From a virus: a stretch of DNA of 64,000 bases. Position numbers and translations under genes: made by a program. How positions within the stretch are numbered: position 1 is the stretch's first letter; the number at the start of each line of letters is the position of its first letter. The DNA lies in the IMG/VR virus record IMGVR_UViG_3300028840_004168, positions 62,001 through 126,000 of that record; one strand, given 5' to 3'. The notes beneath the pieces are model-generated. The model was not told where the DNA came from. It worked only from the letters and a program-made list of their open reading frames with translations, and made no database searches. Positions 26,333-34,724 of this stretch are shown here, piece by piece.

Positions 26333-26633
26333 GACCCATGTGATAAACGGCAGCTGGACAATGCTTCTTAATGGGTTTAGGCCAACTATACCTGCATCTA
26401 TAGACTGCAACGACCCTATCATCATGGCTAGAGGACTGGTAGATAATTCTGAATGCAGCATTACTCTATGCAAGGCTGCTATAAGAGTAAAAGACGATAT
26501 AGAATCTTTCACAGGATCACCAGATGAGATCACATGTATGGCATGCAAGAAAATATATTTCAGGCACAGGCATAAAGACTACAATAAATTTTTAATCAGC
26601 ATCAAGAAAAGAAGAAGGGCGATAAGAGTATGA
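26262..26633 (+). CDS. Zinc knuckle protein, C-x2-C type
   Basis: 123 residues from GTG 26262, in another frame over the previous Lys-rich tail. After a basic N-terminus, a cysteine pair (E-C-S-I-T-L-C) is followed ~27 residues later by P-D-E-I-T-C-M-A-C, the same P-[DNQE]-[LI]...C-x2-C knuckle that recurs through 33 kb. Ends K-K-R-R-R-A-I-R-V, a basic tail without aromatic residues. Overlaps the next start by 4 bp. Confidence 0.62.
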   Translation: MPKKRKKLDREKKIELVRRSKKHKTHVINGSWTMLLNGFRPTIPASIDCNDPIIMARGLVDNSECSITLCKAAIRVKDDIESFTGSPDEITCMACKKIYFRHRHKDYNKFLISIKKRRRAIRV

Positions 26634-26902
26634 ACCTCAGAAGAAAACTAAGAAGTCTTAGAGAATTTGCTATCTGCAAAGACGGCATCTGGTTTCCATA
26701 TAAAGGAGATGTCATTCTATACGTATTTCCCTGGCGCAGAGATAACTGCGTGTTTGTCAGCGTGCTGTCTGAAGGCGGCTTTACCAGCCTGAAAGAGATA
26801 GACAGGTTCTGGAGCCAGTTTGCAGAGCTCCAAAACAGCGAAGGGCTCACTAGTTTGGAAGATGTAAAAAAAGAATTAGACATAGGAGATGATGATGGAT
26901 AG
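26630..26902 (+). CDS. Hypothetical protein
   Basis: 90 residues; beta-rich start (I-W-F-P-Y-K-G-D-V-I-L-Y-V-F) then helix, acidic end. Overlaps both neighbours. No recognised family. Confidence 0.55.
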   Translation: MNLRRKLRSLREFAICKDGIWFPYKGDVILYVFPWRRDNCVFVSVLSEGGFTSLKEIDRFWSQFAELQNSEGLTSLEDVKKELDIGDDDG

Positions 26903-27236
26903 AAAGAAGCCGCACCTTGTTTTTAACGTCCTTATCTCAACTACAGATGGAAGCATGTATTGTGACGCTACCTGCCTGGAGATGGATCTGGTTGACGCTG
27001 GAACTACTAACGACCTTGACGCATTAGCACGAGATATGGCTGACATCATCCAAACACAGCTGCAAGAAACACTGGAAAATGACAATGTCGAGAATGCATA
27101 TAGAGGCGCACCTTTATGGCTATGGTTAAAATGGTCTAAAGCTGGAGCCCCTACTAACAGAATTATAAGAAAGATCATAGCAGACGGCTTGCACATGTTT
27201 GATATAGAAATATTGTTTTATGAGGATCTGGTTTAA
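26895..27236 (+). CDS. HicB-like fold protein
   Basis: 113 residues; start 26895 preferred because GGAG is 6 bases upstream (two in-frame ATGs precede). V-F-N-V-L-I-S-T-T-D-G-S-M-Y-C-D-A-T-C-L-E-M followed by a helix resembles the partial RNase H fold of HicB antitoxins, which bind HicA toxins. No HicA partner is adjacent, so a toxin-antitoxin role is not supported. Stop overlaps the next start. Confidence 0.5.
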   Translation: MDRKKPHLVFNVLISTTDGSMYCDATCLEMDLVDAGTTNDLDALARDMADIIQTQLQETLENDNVENAYRGAPLWLWLKWSKAGAPTNRIIRKIIADGLHMFDIEILFYEDLV

Positions 27237-27580
27237 TGGTTAAAAAAATAACATTAGAAGACGTAGCTGAAAGCATGCACAAGGTTGACTTCTACAGCCC
27301 TGACAGAATATATAACTGCTTCAAAGGAATGACTGGAGAGTTGCATGTGATAAACTCTGTATTGCCTATGCTCGGCAACAACAGGAGGATAGTAGCCCAT
27401 TGCGGCGTTGAGCAAGAAGTCCATCCGTTATCAGAAGCAGAGATTACTAAAGTAGCAGCTGAGGATGCCACAGTGATATGTAAAATGTGCAGAGACGTAT
27501 GTAAAATATATTTGCAGCCAAAGCATAGACCGCTGACAGTCAGCACCAGAAAGAGAAGAAAGTTCAACTATGGTAAGTAG
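27236..27580 (+). CDS. Small zinc knuckle protein with basic-aromatic tail
   Basis: 114 residues. A-H-C-G-V-E...V-I-C-K-M-C is a short C...C-x2-C zinc knuckle. The tail is R-K-R-R-K-F-N-Y-G-K, a good match to the shared tail. Within the tail the codons for Tyr-Gly (TATGGT) supply the ATG of the next gene, which starts at 27570 in another frame. Part of the PDLC group array. Confidence 0.68.
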   Translation: MVKKITLEDVAESMHKVDFYSPDRIYNCFKGMTGELHVINSVLPMLGNNRRIVAHCGVEQEVHPLSEAEITKVAAEDATVICKMCRDVCKIYLQPKHRPLTVSTRKRRKFNYGK

Positions 27581-27896
27581 ATATTTAAATTCAATAACAG
27601 TGGATATTAAGATGTATTCATGCTTTACGTTTGAAAGAATACATCACATAATCAAGACAGCTGATGCTGATGGGCACGACTCAATTGCACTCAGGGCGTA
27701 TTGTACTGCAGGATGGCTGATAGAAAAAGCGCATGCAGATAAAGTCATAAAAGTAGTCAGCAGCACAGATCCACAGCTATGCCCTCATTGCCTGATGGTA
27801 GCTAATACTAAGATAGAAATAAAAGAATATGATCTGAAAGATATATTTCCACCAGCAAGAAAACGGAGAAGGTTTAACTATGGTAACAACGATTAA
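27570..27896 (+). CDS. Small zinc knuckle protein with basic-aromatic tail
   Basis: 108 residues. R-A-Y-C-T-A-G-W...D-P-Q-L-C-P-H-C is the same knuckle as in the neighbour. The tail, R-K-R-R-R-F-N-Y-G-N, again contains the next gene's ATG in its Tyr-Gly codons (27880). Partner binding through the metal knuckle is likely, but no function is known. Confidence 0.68.
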   Translation: MVSRYLNSITVDIKMYSCFTFERIHHIIKTADADGHDSIALRAYCTAGWLIEKAHADKVIKVVSSTDPQLCPHCLMVANTKIEIKEYDLKDIFPPARKRRRFNYGNND

Positions 27897-28695
27897 TGAA
27901 TGGGAACATGGGCCTATGTATGACGTATTCTACGAAGATGGACATTATCACGTCATTTCAGAAAGACAAGTAAATGTCGATGATGGTCGCATAGATGAAT
28001 ATATGGTATCAGTATGCGGCAGGCCTCGGCATATTAATCCAGAGATAGATGTAAATAGCCAAACCACCAATATACGCAGAGATCATCCTTCGCTGTGCAC
28101 CGCATGCATGCAGCCTGACAGAATGATATCCAGGCGAATGAAAGAAACTATAAATAAAGTCAACGTTGATCAAGTAATAGATTGCAAGCCGATGGTCAAG
28201 ATGGCACGCATACTCAACCTTTCCGACAGGGAAGTCCTCATATCAGGAGAGGCTGGCCCTGGCGCATCTATGCTTGTCAAGATTCAACCAGACTCTATAG
28301 TTACTCTGTCTATGCACGATTACAACATATGTAAGAAGTCAGATGCCTTACAGGGCATGATACACGAAAGATACGTAGAGATAGATATATGCGACCACTT
28401 CTTTACTTTCAACCTGCCAGAATCTACTCAAAGGCATATAATAGGCACGATAAAAGAATCGAAAGACAGCTATGATGCCAACACCCACAAGCTCGTGCGC
28501 TCTGCAATCTCCATGTGTGAAAATCACTACATGGAAATGAGCTCACAGCTGATAGGAGAGGCATTCAGGCACGTATGGTATAAACATCCAGATCTGTGCT
28601 ACACTTGTAAGGTAATCTATAACAGGTTCCACAAGGGCAGAGAAGAAGTAAGCAGCCGTAAGAAGAAACGCAAATTCAACCAATTCAAAGGATAG
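27880..28695 (+). CDS. Double zinc knuckle protein, PDLC group
   Basis: 271 residues, apparently two paralogous units fused. Residues ~45-75 are one knuckle (V-C-G-R...H-P-S-L-C-T-A-C). From ~107 comes a unit shared with four downstream genes: M-A-R-I-L-N-L, a cluster C-D-H-F-F-T-F, H-I-I-G, then M-C-E-N...K-H-P-D-L-C-Y-T-C. It ends K-K-K-R-K-F-N-Q-F-K-G. The codons AAAGGA for Lys-Gly are the SD of the following gene. Function unknown. Confidence 0.7.
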   Translation: MVTTINEWEHGPMYDVFYEDGHYHVISERQVNVDDGRIDEYMVSVCGRPRHINPEIDVNSQTTNIRRDHPSLCTACMQPDRMISRRMKETINKVNVDQVIDCKPMVKMARILNLSDREVLISGEAGPGASMLVKIQPDSIVTLSMHDYNICKKSDALQGMIHERYVEIDICDHFFTFNLPESTQRHIIGTIKESKDSYDANTHKLVRSAISMCENHYMEMSSQLIGEAFRHVWYKHPDLCYTCKVIYNRFHKGREEVSSRKKKRKFNQFKG

Positions 28696-28702
28696 ACAAA
28701 CT

Positions 28703-29227
28703 ATGTCAAACAAAGACGATGATATAAGACTTATAATTAAAAAAGCCAGGATATTAAGTCTTACTGATTATGCTGTCTATTACAATTCAAATAATGACGT
28801 ATGCCTTCTTAAACTTGAGCGAGATCATCTAGCAATCATAAAAGAAAACAAATATAACGCCCTGTGTATTGAAGCACCACAATTCTCTAATGATATAGCA
28901 AGAGGCGCAGTAGAAGTAGAAGTGTCAGACTACTACTACACTTATTTTCATGATTACGACAAAGAAAAAATAAGACACATTATTAAAAAATTTGTAGATG
29001 TAGAAAAAGATGGCGAGATGCGCAAATTAGCTGTGCCATATTGCAGTGAAGCAAAACCATCAATAAGAGAAGAAAAAAACACATGGAAAAGATTTAAATA
29101 TTCTTACTGGAGACATCCAGATCTATGTGTATTGTGTAATACTGAATTATGGAAAGACAAAGGAATAGCAGAAAAAGATTTTATATTAAAATCAAATAAA
29201 CGCAAATTCAACCAATTCAAAGGATAG
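28703..29227 (+). CDS. PDLC group protein with basic-aromatic tail
   Basis: 174 residues, one unit: K-A-R-I-L-S-L-T-D, D-Y-Y-Y-T-Y-F, H-I-I-K-K, P-Y-C and R-H-P-D-L-C-V-L-C. It ends N-K-R-K-F-N-Q-F-K-G, identical in the last seven residues to the gene before. The Lys-Gly codons again provide AAAGGA upstream of the next ATG. More A+T-rich than its neighbour. Confidence 0.7.
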   Translation: MSNKDDDIRLIIKKARILSLTDYAVYYNSNNDVCLLKLERDHLAIIKENKYNALCIEAPQFSNDIARGAVEVEVSDYYYTYFHDYDKEKIRHIIKKFVDVEKDGEMRKLAVPYCSEAKPSIREEKNTWKRFKYSYWRHPDLCVLCNTELWKDKGIAEKDFILKSNKRKFNQFKG

Positions 29228-29230
29228 GCA

Positions 29231-29719
29231 ATGGCACACATCGATTATAAAATGGTAATCTATAAAGAGCCCAACGGCGATATCCAGGGGCATGTGCTGG
29301 AGATGGGCATGTCTACAGCCAATACAGAAAAACCATATAGAGAACTCACAGGAGAAGTGCTGTCACTGCTGATCAACGGCACTATAGAAGCTATAGCCGA
29401 AGAACTTATCAAAAATTTTGATGACCATGCAGAGCAACTAAAAAGAGTAAAAGAGGCTTCAAGCCTGGAAGAAGATCGTCCAGATCACCCTTATATCAAC
29501 CATATCACCAGGAGAACAGATTTTCATTTAGATAGATTCAAGCTCTTCAGCAAAGTAGCGCACAATCCTATAGCTACTATCTATAAGCCTGTAACACACG
29601 ATCTCACAGGAACGTTTCTGATTAGCCTCACAGCTTACAACGGAATACCAGATAATAAAAACATGCCCAAGCCTAAAAGAAGAAAGAGAAATATAAAAGT
29701 TGACAAAGTCAAATTATAA
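29231..29719 (+). CDS. Hypothetical protein with basic tail
   Basis: 162 residues. It is a paralogue of 30587-31069: both have a T-G-E-V-L/T-D-E-V-L-S helix, a later F-H-L/L-H-V strand, and P-[IL]-A-T-[IV]-Y-K. The end is K-R-R-K-R-N-I-K-V-D-K-V-K-L, basic but lacking the aromatic pair. No zinc site. Confidence 0.6.
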   Translation: MAHIDYKMVIYKEPNGDIQGHVLEMGMSTANTEKPYRELTGEVLSLLINGTIEAIAEELIKNFDDHAEQLKRVKEASSLEEDRPDHPYINHITRRTDFHLDRFKLFSKVAHNPIATIYKPVTHDLTGTFLISLTAYNGIPDNKNMPKPKRRKRNIKVDKVKL

Positions 29720-29779
29720 GAGGTAAGATATACATGCTCCATCAGACAGATAGACAGACAGAAAAATAAGGAGAAAGAC

Positions 29780-30205
29780 ATGATAGTAAAAATTAAGACA
29801 GACAAAGACCGCTTTTTAATCATCGACAACCTTTCCCATGCAGAATATGATCCAATAGGCTATGTAGCATTTGATGCTGGAGGCAGATGCACCTGCTCAC
29901 CAGATAGCGCATGCCGTGAATGCAGAGGGGCAGCGTTTAAGGTGGGCCATGACATCAACTTGAGCAATGCAAGAGAAGTAGAGAACTCCTTCAGAAAAAT
30001 GTATGCCCATGTAGCGATGCCAAATCTGGATCTATGGCCTTCTGCTGGACATGCAGACAACGACCATGCTCATTATTTTTATAACACTATGTATCTGTTT
30101 AAAAATGATGGCACTGAGATAAGCATCATCTTTGATACAGTGGCATATATCTGTAACGACAACAGCAAGACGCTTGAGAAAGTGGATTGTAGAAATAACT
30201 TTTAA
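29780..30205 (+). CDS. Hypothetical Cys-containing protein
   Basis: 141 residues, SD AAGGAGAAAG. C-T-C-S-P-D-S-A-C-R-E-C near residues 35-48 is a possible metal site. The second half is beta-rich. No tail. A short run of GACAGATA/GACAGACA repeats precedes it (29746-29762). Unrecognised. Confidence 0.58.
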   Translation: MIVKIKTDKDRFLIIDNLSHAEYDPIGYVAFDAGGRCTCSPDSACRECRGAAFKVGHDINLSNAREVENSFRKMYAHVAMPNLDLWPSAGHADNDHAHYFYNTMYLFKNDGTEISIIFDTVAYICNDNSKTLEKVDCRNNF

Positions 30206-30254
30206 CCAATAGCTCTAAACTGTCTGGTGGAGCTAAATAACAAAGGAGCCAACA

Positions 30255-30551
30255 ATGAACGAACACGCAGGCCTTATGATCCAAGACCTTAAAGAAAAAA
30301 TAAAACTATTAGAAACTGAAAACAAAGAACTCAAAGAGCACGCCAAAGAAGCCGAAGCAGCCGCACGCACGTACAAGCAAAGATGGCTTGATTCAATGGA
30401 ATCGCTGCAGCACATCGAATACAAAATAGACAAGATGGATGCGTGGCTGACAGGGATGATTGTGCAGAGCGAAACAACAGATAGGCTAAGACCCGATCAC
30501 GCCAAGCTATTCAGAAAAACAAGAACTAAGTTCAAAGAGCTTGGATTATAA
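30255..30551 (+). CDS. Small coiled-coil protein
   Basis: 98 residues. Residues ~8-45 are a strong heptad coiled coil (L-K-E-K-I-K-L-L-E-T-E-N-K-E-L), then a less regular helix. Probably an oligomerising adaptor. Its start has AAAGGAG. Confidence 0.6.
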   Translation: MNEHAGLMIQDLKEKIKLLETENKELKEHAKEAEAAARTYKQRWLDSMESLQHIEYKIDKMDAWLTGMIVQSETTDRLRPDHAKLFRKTRTKFKELGL

Positions 30552-30586
30552 TATGTAATTTCAGAAAAAACAGGAGATATGACTCA

Positions 30587-31069
30587 ATGCTCATTCACTT
30601 CGTCTACAATATAATTATACTTAACGATAAATCAGAATACGCAGCCATCTTCGCACACACTATAGAAACAGGCAGCACTCACACTATCTCATCAGAGCCC
30701 ACAGAGCTCACAGATGAGGTTTTAAGCGCTTTTATCTACCATGTGCCTATACGTATCAAAGAGAGCTTCATACGGTCTGTAAACGGATATTTTGACGCTT
30801 CAGGCGACTTTGATTTAAACGACTGGCAGGCTCAGACTAACCACAGACATCTCGTTGGCTTTACAGGAGAGCTGCATGTAGAAATGTTAAAGACATATTT
30901 AAAGTGCAACCAGCCGCCACTAGCCACAGTCTACAAGACAGCATACCATACCAAGATAGGCGAAGTTAATATGCAGTTCAACTTCCACGACTGCACTAAA
31001 GAAGGGTTTAAAGGAATCAACCCTGCCAGAAGAAAGAAACGCAGAATCAGCTTTGCAAAGGAGAAATAA
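30587..31069 (+). CDS. Paralogue of 29231 protein with basic tail
   Basis: 160 residues. Shares the T-D-E-V-L-S, L-H-V and P-L-A-T-V-Y-K blocks with the 29231-29719 protein. Ends A-R-R-K-K-R-R-I-S-F-A-K-E-K, a partial match to the shared tail (basic run then S-F). The end also carries AAAGGAG for the next gene. Confidence 0.62.
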   Translation: MLIHFVYNIIILNDKSEYAAIFAHTIETGSTHTISSEPTELTDEVLSAFIYHVPIRIKESFIRSVNGYFDASGDFDLNDWQAQTNHRHLVGFTGELHVEMLKTYLKCNQPPLATVYKTAYHTKIGEVNMQFNFHDCTKEGFKGINPARRKKRRISFAKEK

Positions 31070-31070
31070 T

Positions 31071-31400
31071 ATGGAAGCGATACAGCAGATCACTTTTACA
31101 GAAGCACTGACAGGCATCGGCATAGCTGTCATGCTCATAGCCGTCCTGGTATTCATAATGGTCAGGACATCATTATCGCTGATGCAGTCAGGAGAAGACG
31201 AACGCAAGCCGCTGTTAAACGTGGTCATATTCGGCTTTGCCATCCTGCTAGGCGTATTCGTCTGTGACAAGGTCATAGCGCTGCATACAGACATCTTGTC
31301 TAAAGAAGAGTCGATAAGTGTTTTTAATTTAATCAAAGACATCAGCCTGATAGTCTTCGGATACTACTTCGGAGTCAGCAACGGCAAAAACAAAGGATAA
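31071..31400 (+). CDS. Small membrane protein (two to three helices)
   Basis: 109 residues from ATG 31071, 2 bp after the previous stop. Hydrophobic helices at about 12-34 (G-I-G-I-A-V-M-L-I-A-V-L-V-F), 50-68 and 90-103. The topology would suit a holin-like or host-membrane-targeting protein, but it is far from the lysis genes, so an early membrane role is as likely. Confidence 0.65.
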   Translation: MEAIQQITFTEALTGIGIAVMLIAVLVFIMVRTSLSLMQSGEDERKPLLNVVIFGFAILLGVFVCDKVIALHTDILSKEESISVFNLIKDISLIVFGYYFGVSNGKNKG

Positions 31401-31403
31401 CCA

Positions 31404-31931
31404 ATGCCCGAAAAAGACTATGAACAGCTGAAAGACACGCTCAAACAAGGATTTACCATGAAGGCCAGGATAATGAACATGGCCCACCAGAAGCTCGTAT
31501 ACCGCATAGATGACTCCCACGTAAGCCTGATCATAGAAAAAGATAACATGACAGTCCTGACGATGGACGAATGGTACAAATGGATGAAGCAAGTAGGCTT
31601 TGACGGCGATGTTATGTCAGGCAGGCTCAAGACAGAGATCGTCAAATACTTCTACACATTCAACGTGGCCTACGGCTGCGCCTGCCATATAATCAAATAT
31701 ACAGAGGAACGAGACTACGGCCTCCAGCCCATACCCTACTGTGATGCAGCGATGCACAACACTATATTCCTGGCAAGCATGGGCGATGCACGCCTGCACG
31801 AAGTATACGAAGACAGTCCAGACATCTGCCATGACTGCCTCAAAAAAATAAAGCAAGACCAGGAAATAGAAGTCACAGCAACAAAAAAACTTAAAAAGAA
31901 ACGTTTATTCAACCAGTATAAGGCAAGATAA
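31404..31931 (+). CDS. PDLC group protein with basic-aromatic tail
   Basis: 175 residues: M-K-A-R-I-M-N-M, Y-F-Y-T-F-N-V, H-I-I-K, P-Y-C-D and S-P-D-I-C-H-D-C in the group order. Ends L-K-K-K-R-L-F-N-Q-Y-K-A-R. Richer in C at third codon positions than 28703, though the same protein plan, so the copies have diverged a long time. Confidence 0.7.
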   Translation: MPEKDYEQLKDTLKQGFTMKARIMNMAHQKLVYRIDDSHVSLIIEKDNMTVLTMDEWYKWMKQVGFDGDVMSGRLKTEIVKYFYTFNVAYGCACHIIKYTEERDYGLQPIPYCDAAMHNTIFLASMGDARLHEVYEDSPDICHDCLKKIKQDQEIEVTATKKLKKKRLFNQYKAR

Positions 31932-31933
31932 AT

Positions 31934-32485
31934 ATGGTAGCATATAGCACTCCAGCATTAAAGCAGAAAAAAGACCTGGCTGAATACCTTAACAGCATAT
32001 ATGTTGTAAAGGCACGTATACTTAACCTTACAGAATTAGGCTATCACTATAAACACGAAGAAGAAGAGATTGAGTTCCCACCAGATTCACTGACGATCTT
32101 AAATTCAGAGCAATGGATGGGCATCACAGCCAATACCAACTTCCTCAATAGAGTCCAAGAAGGCATATTTAAAGTAGACATAGCCAACTACTATATCTGT
32201 GTCAGGTACGCAGAGGGCAAGACATGGCACATAGTCAAAGAAGCCCACCTGACTAATATAGGCGGCTACACGCCTATATGCCTGTGCGATCCAGACAACC
32301 CTGCAGGCATAGTGACATTCCAGGCATCAGCCCATAGCAGGATGAATGAGATATACAGCAAAAACCCAAACCTCTGCCGCATGTGCCACAACATCGCCAG
32401 GGGGATAATACCGGAAGCAGATACAGAAGGCATGCGCATAAAGCCCAAAAGAAAACGTCTATTCAACCAGTATAAGGCAAAATAA
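31934..32485 (+). CDS. PDLC group protein with basic-aromatic tail
   Basis: 183 residues: V-K-A-R-I-L-N-L-T-E, N-Y-Y-I-C-V, H-I-V-K, I-C-L-C-D and N-P-N-L-C-R-M-C. Ends P-K-R-K-R-L-F-N-Q-Y-K-A-K, nearly the same as the preceding gene. The AAGG inside Y-K-A serves the next start, which overlaps the stop by 1 bp. Confidence 0.7.
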   Translation: MVAYSTPALKQKKDLAEYLNSIYVVKARILNLTELGYHYKHEEEEIEFPPDSLTILNSEQWMGITANTNFLNRVQEGIFKVDIANYYICVRYAEGKTWHIVKEAHLTNIGGYTPICLCDPDNPAGIVTFQASAHSRMNEIYSKNPNLCRMCHNIARGIIPEADTEGMRIKPKRKRLFNQYKAK

Positions 32486-33033
32486 TGAACATAACCAGAG
32501 TCAAAGAATACATGGAAGAGACTGTTGCCAAGAAGATAAGGATACTTTGCAATACAGCAACACCTATATCTTTCGTATTACATGGCAGATACTGGCATCC
32601 CACATTCAACCCAGGATCTACAATCACAGTCAATATGGAAGAATATAACGCCCTGCTTGCACATGAAACTTTCGTGAGGCTCATAAAAACCAAAGGCCTT
32701 ATCATAGAAGAGGCTGTCTATTATACCTGCTTCAACCCCAATCAAGACTCGAACAGCCTCTGGCATGTCATCAAAGACGTGCAAACGGCAAGCGAGACGT
32801 TGTCTATATATAGACCCAGGCCCCTGTGCAATGAAAAGATGGATCACAATATGAGGGCATCGGAAAAAACGCCTACACAATGGGTCACACGGCTCCAGCA
32901 CAACTGCCCCGACATCTGTATGAAGTGCAGAGTAATCATGGGCAATATCTTAAAAGAAGCCGAAGACAAGCAAACAGACCCACCAGCGGCAGCTCGTAAG
33001 AAACGTTTATTCAACCAGTTCCTGAAAAGCTAG
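32485..33033 (+). CDS. PDLC group protein, last of the array
   Basis: 182 residues: K-K-I-R-I-L, V-Y-Y-T-C-F, H-V-I-K, P-L-C-N and C-P-D-I-C-M-K-C. Ends A-R-K-K-R-L-F-N-Q-F-L-K-S. No gene follows on this strand, so the tail here cannot be explained by the start signals of a downstream gene. This makes it a useful control for a protein-level role of the tail. Confidence 0.7.
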   Translation: MNITRVKEYMEETVAKKIRILCNTATPISFVLHGRYWHPTFNPGSTITVNMEEYNALLAHETFVRLIKTKGLIIEEAVYYTCFNPNQDSNSLWHVIKDVQTASETLSIYRPRPLCNEKMDHNMRASEKTPTQWVTRLQHNCPDICMKCRVIMGNILKEAEDKQTDPPAAARKKRLFNQFLKS

Positions 33034-33556
33034 TTATATCTATTAAGTGGCAAATACTGATGAGCCGCACTTTAAATTAACTGTCATTACAGATTTTATT
33101 TTGCTGATAAGATAATTATACTTGGCTTTCTATTAAATATCTGCATTTTTTACCTAAAAATGTGTTGGAATTCCAGAGGGGAGAGGCAAGTTATACTTGA
33201 CTATCTATTATAATGTCACCATTTTTTACCTAAAAATGTGTTGGAATTCCAGAGGGGTGTAGCGCAATATAAAAATTTGTATAACACAAAACGGGCTGAT
33301 ATATGCACTTGTATACTCTGTAACCCTCTGAGAATCAGCGATTCCAGGCGGTCTGTATCATCGTCATACAGCCACTTTTCAAGTATACCTTGCTTTCTAC
33401 GATTAACAGCGGGTTTGCGAGTGCTTGTAGACACGCTCTATTAGCCTATCTTCAAGTATACCTTGCTATCTGTGATTATAAGCGGATATTCAAGTATACT
33501 TAGACAACAAAAAAAGCCTATCCGAAGATAGGCTATATCAGCAGGTTTACAGCTGT
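33034..33556. repeat. Convergent intergenic region rich in repeats
   Basis: No convincing gene. Two exact 38 bp direct repeats lie at 33144-33181 and 33220-33257 (76 bp apart), each preceded by a related TTATACTTG-type block. Three more degenerate copies of TTCAAGTATACYTTG follow near 33377, 33450 and 33489. On the minus strand these resemble promoters that keep the AGAAAGC spacer and TATACT but lack a -35 box. An origin, terminus or decoy-site array is possible. Confidence 0.6.
33507..33536 (-). terminator. Rho-independent terminator (minus)
   Basis: AGCCTATC-TTCG-GATAGGCT stem read on the minus strand, followed by a run of T. Ends the leftmost minus-strand unit. Confidence 0.85.
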
Positions 33557-33667
33557 TTAGCGTGCAAGTGGTTCGATCAATCCATAAAAACATGCGTCTG
33601 ACAATAGGTTAACTGCCTTGAATACCATGTAAGAAATAATTGAATAAGTAAAGATTTGTTTAACCAT
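33557..33667 (-). CDS. Very small hydrophobic protein
   Basis: 36 residues, starting at 33667 with SD AAGGGGG 6 bases upstream. Sequence is moderately hydrophobic (I-F-T-Y-S-I-I-S-Y-M-V-F), possibly a membrane-surface helix. It lies between a real gene and a terminator, which supports it. Confidence 0.55.
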   Translation of the reverse strand: MVKQIFTYSIISYMVFKAVNLLSDACFYGLIEPLAR

Positions 33668-33743
33668 TGAAAACCCCCTTGAATAGCGAGTCTTGAGGGA
33701 TAGCCCCAAGACCCGCTGTTAATCAGTGTTTACAGATGTTTAA

Positions 33744-34106
33744 CTATTTAGCCTTTACTCTAATCACAGGCACTGTCTTTGCGTCTGTAATATCCCATAT
33801 ATCAAGATTAATATTATTTTCTTTGCTTGCGTCAAGTGCATTTTTCCTGCTGACAGTGACAAAGTTTAATAATGATTTAATTTGTTGACTGGTAAAAGAT
33901 ACAAGTAATAAGCTATCATATCTCTGAGAAGTATTTAAGATCAAGTCGGCATTTTTAAAATCCCAGGTATGATTGATAATAATGCCGTTTTTAGTTTGAT
34001 GTTTAATAAGGCTGGCTTTTAATTCTTTTAACTGTTTTTCTATTTCCTTCTTACATAATTCGAGATTTACTATTTCACTTGTTAGTTTGATAATATCTAA
34101 AGCCAT
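33744..34106 (-). CDS. Hypothetical helical protein
   Basis: 120 residues; start 34106 chosen because AAGGGGAAAG precedes it. Two long charged helices in the first 50 residues, then mixed structure. No recognised domain. Confidence 0.6.
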   Translation of the reverse strand: MALDIIKLTSEIVNLELCKKEIEKQLKELKASLIKHQTKNGIIINHTWDFKNADLILNTSQRYDSLLLVSFTSQQIKSLLNFVTVSRKNALDASKENNINLDIWDITDAKTVPVIRVKAK

Positions 34107-34161
34107 AATCTTTCCCCTTGTAGGGCATGCCACATTGTAGCATGCCCTTGTTAAAGTGTTA

Positions 34162-34446
34162 TTAAATGATTGCTTCTATATTTACCATGCCGTTATTCTT
34201 TGTTAACGTCAAGGTAAGATATGCTTTTCCGATTGCTAGATTAATCACTTTAACATTGTCCATTGATACGTTAAAGCAATCAACTGAATAAACTAATCTA
34301 GCAATTAACTGATTAATCTCTTTTTCGAAAAACATTGTTTCGATAATTGTCTGTTTGAATAATTGAGATTTAATACTTTGACCTATCAACCCGATATGTG
34401 GATTGACAATTATTTTTGCTTTTTGTGTTTTGATAATACATTCCAT
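34162..34446 (-). CDS. Hypothetical protein
   Basis: 94 residues, SD AAGGGGG. Alternating beta and helix, ending in a strand-rich T-L-T-L-T-K. Unrecognised; cotranscribed with its neighbours. Confidence 0.58.
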   Translation of the reverse strand: MECIIKTQKAKIIVNPHIGLIGQSIKSQLFKQTIIETMFFEKEINQLIARLVYSVDCFNVSMDNVKVINLAIGKAYLTLTLTKNNGMVNIEAII

Positions 34447-34461
34447 GTTAAAGCCCCCTTG

Positions 34462-34653
34462 TTATTTGGTTGATAATATTTTTTGTATCTCTTTTTTGTT
34501 GATAAGTTTTTCAAGATGAATCCTGCCTTTTGCTCTGATGATAGCATTATCACTTAATAGCATCTTATAAATTAAGTGATAGCTATCCATTAATTTAACC
34601 TGTTTCAATATTTCTTTTTGGAGTCTTTTTGCTTTTTTAATTTCGTTAGTCAT
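34462..34653 (-). CDS. Small basic helical protein
   Basis: 63 residues, Lys-rich helices throughout. First gene after its promoter. May bind nucleic acid; no family recognised. Confidence 0.55.
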   Translation of the reverse strand: MTNEIKKAKRLQKEILKQVKLMDSYHLIYKMLLSDNAIIRAKGRIHLEKLINKKEIQKILSTK

Positions 34654-34695
34654 TTTTTTTTCCTTATGTTTAAATGTTTTGTTAAAGTTAACTTT

Positions 34696-34724
34696 AACAT
34701 ATCATGATTAAAAACTACTGTCAA
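34696..34724 (-). promoter_or_regulatory. Promoter (minus)
   Basis: TTGACA, 17 bp, TATGTT. The -10 lies 43 bases before the 34653 start, followed by a GTTAAAGTTAACTTTAAC inverted repeat (34681-34698), a possible operator. Confidence 0.6.

Noticed and set aside
26895-27236. HicB-like gene as half of a toxin-antitoxin pair
   Set aside because: No HicA-like toxin is adjacent and no RHH or HTH tail is present; only fold resemblance is supported.
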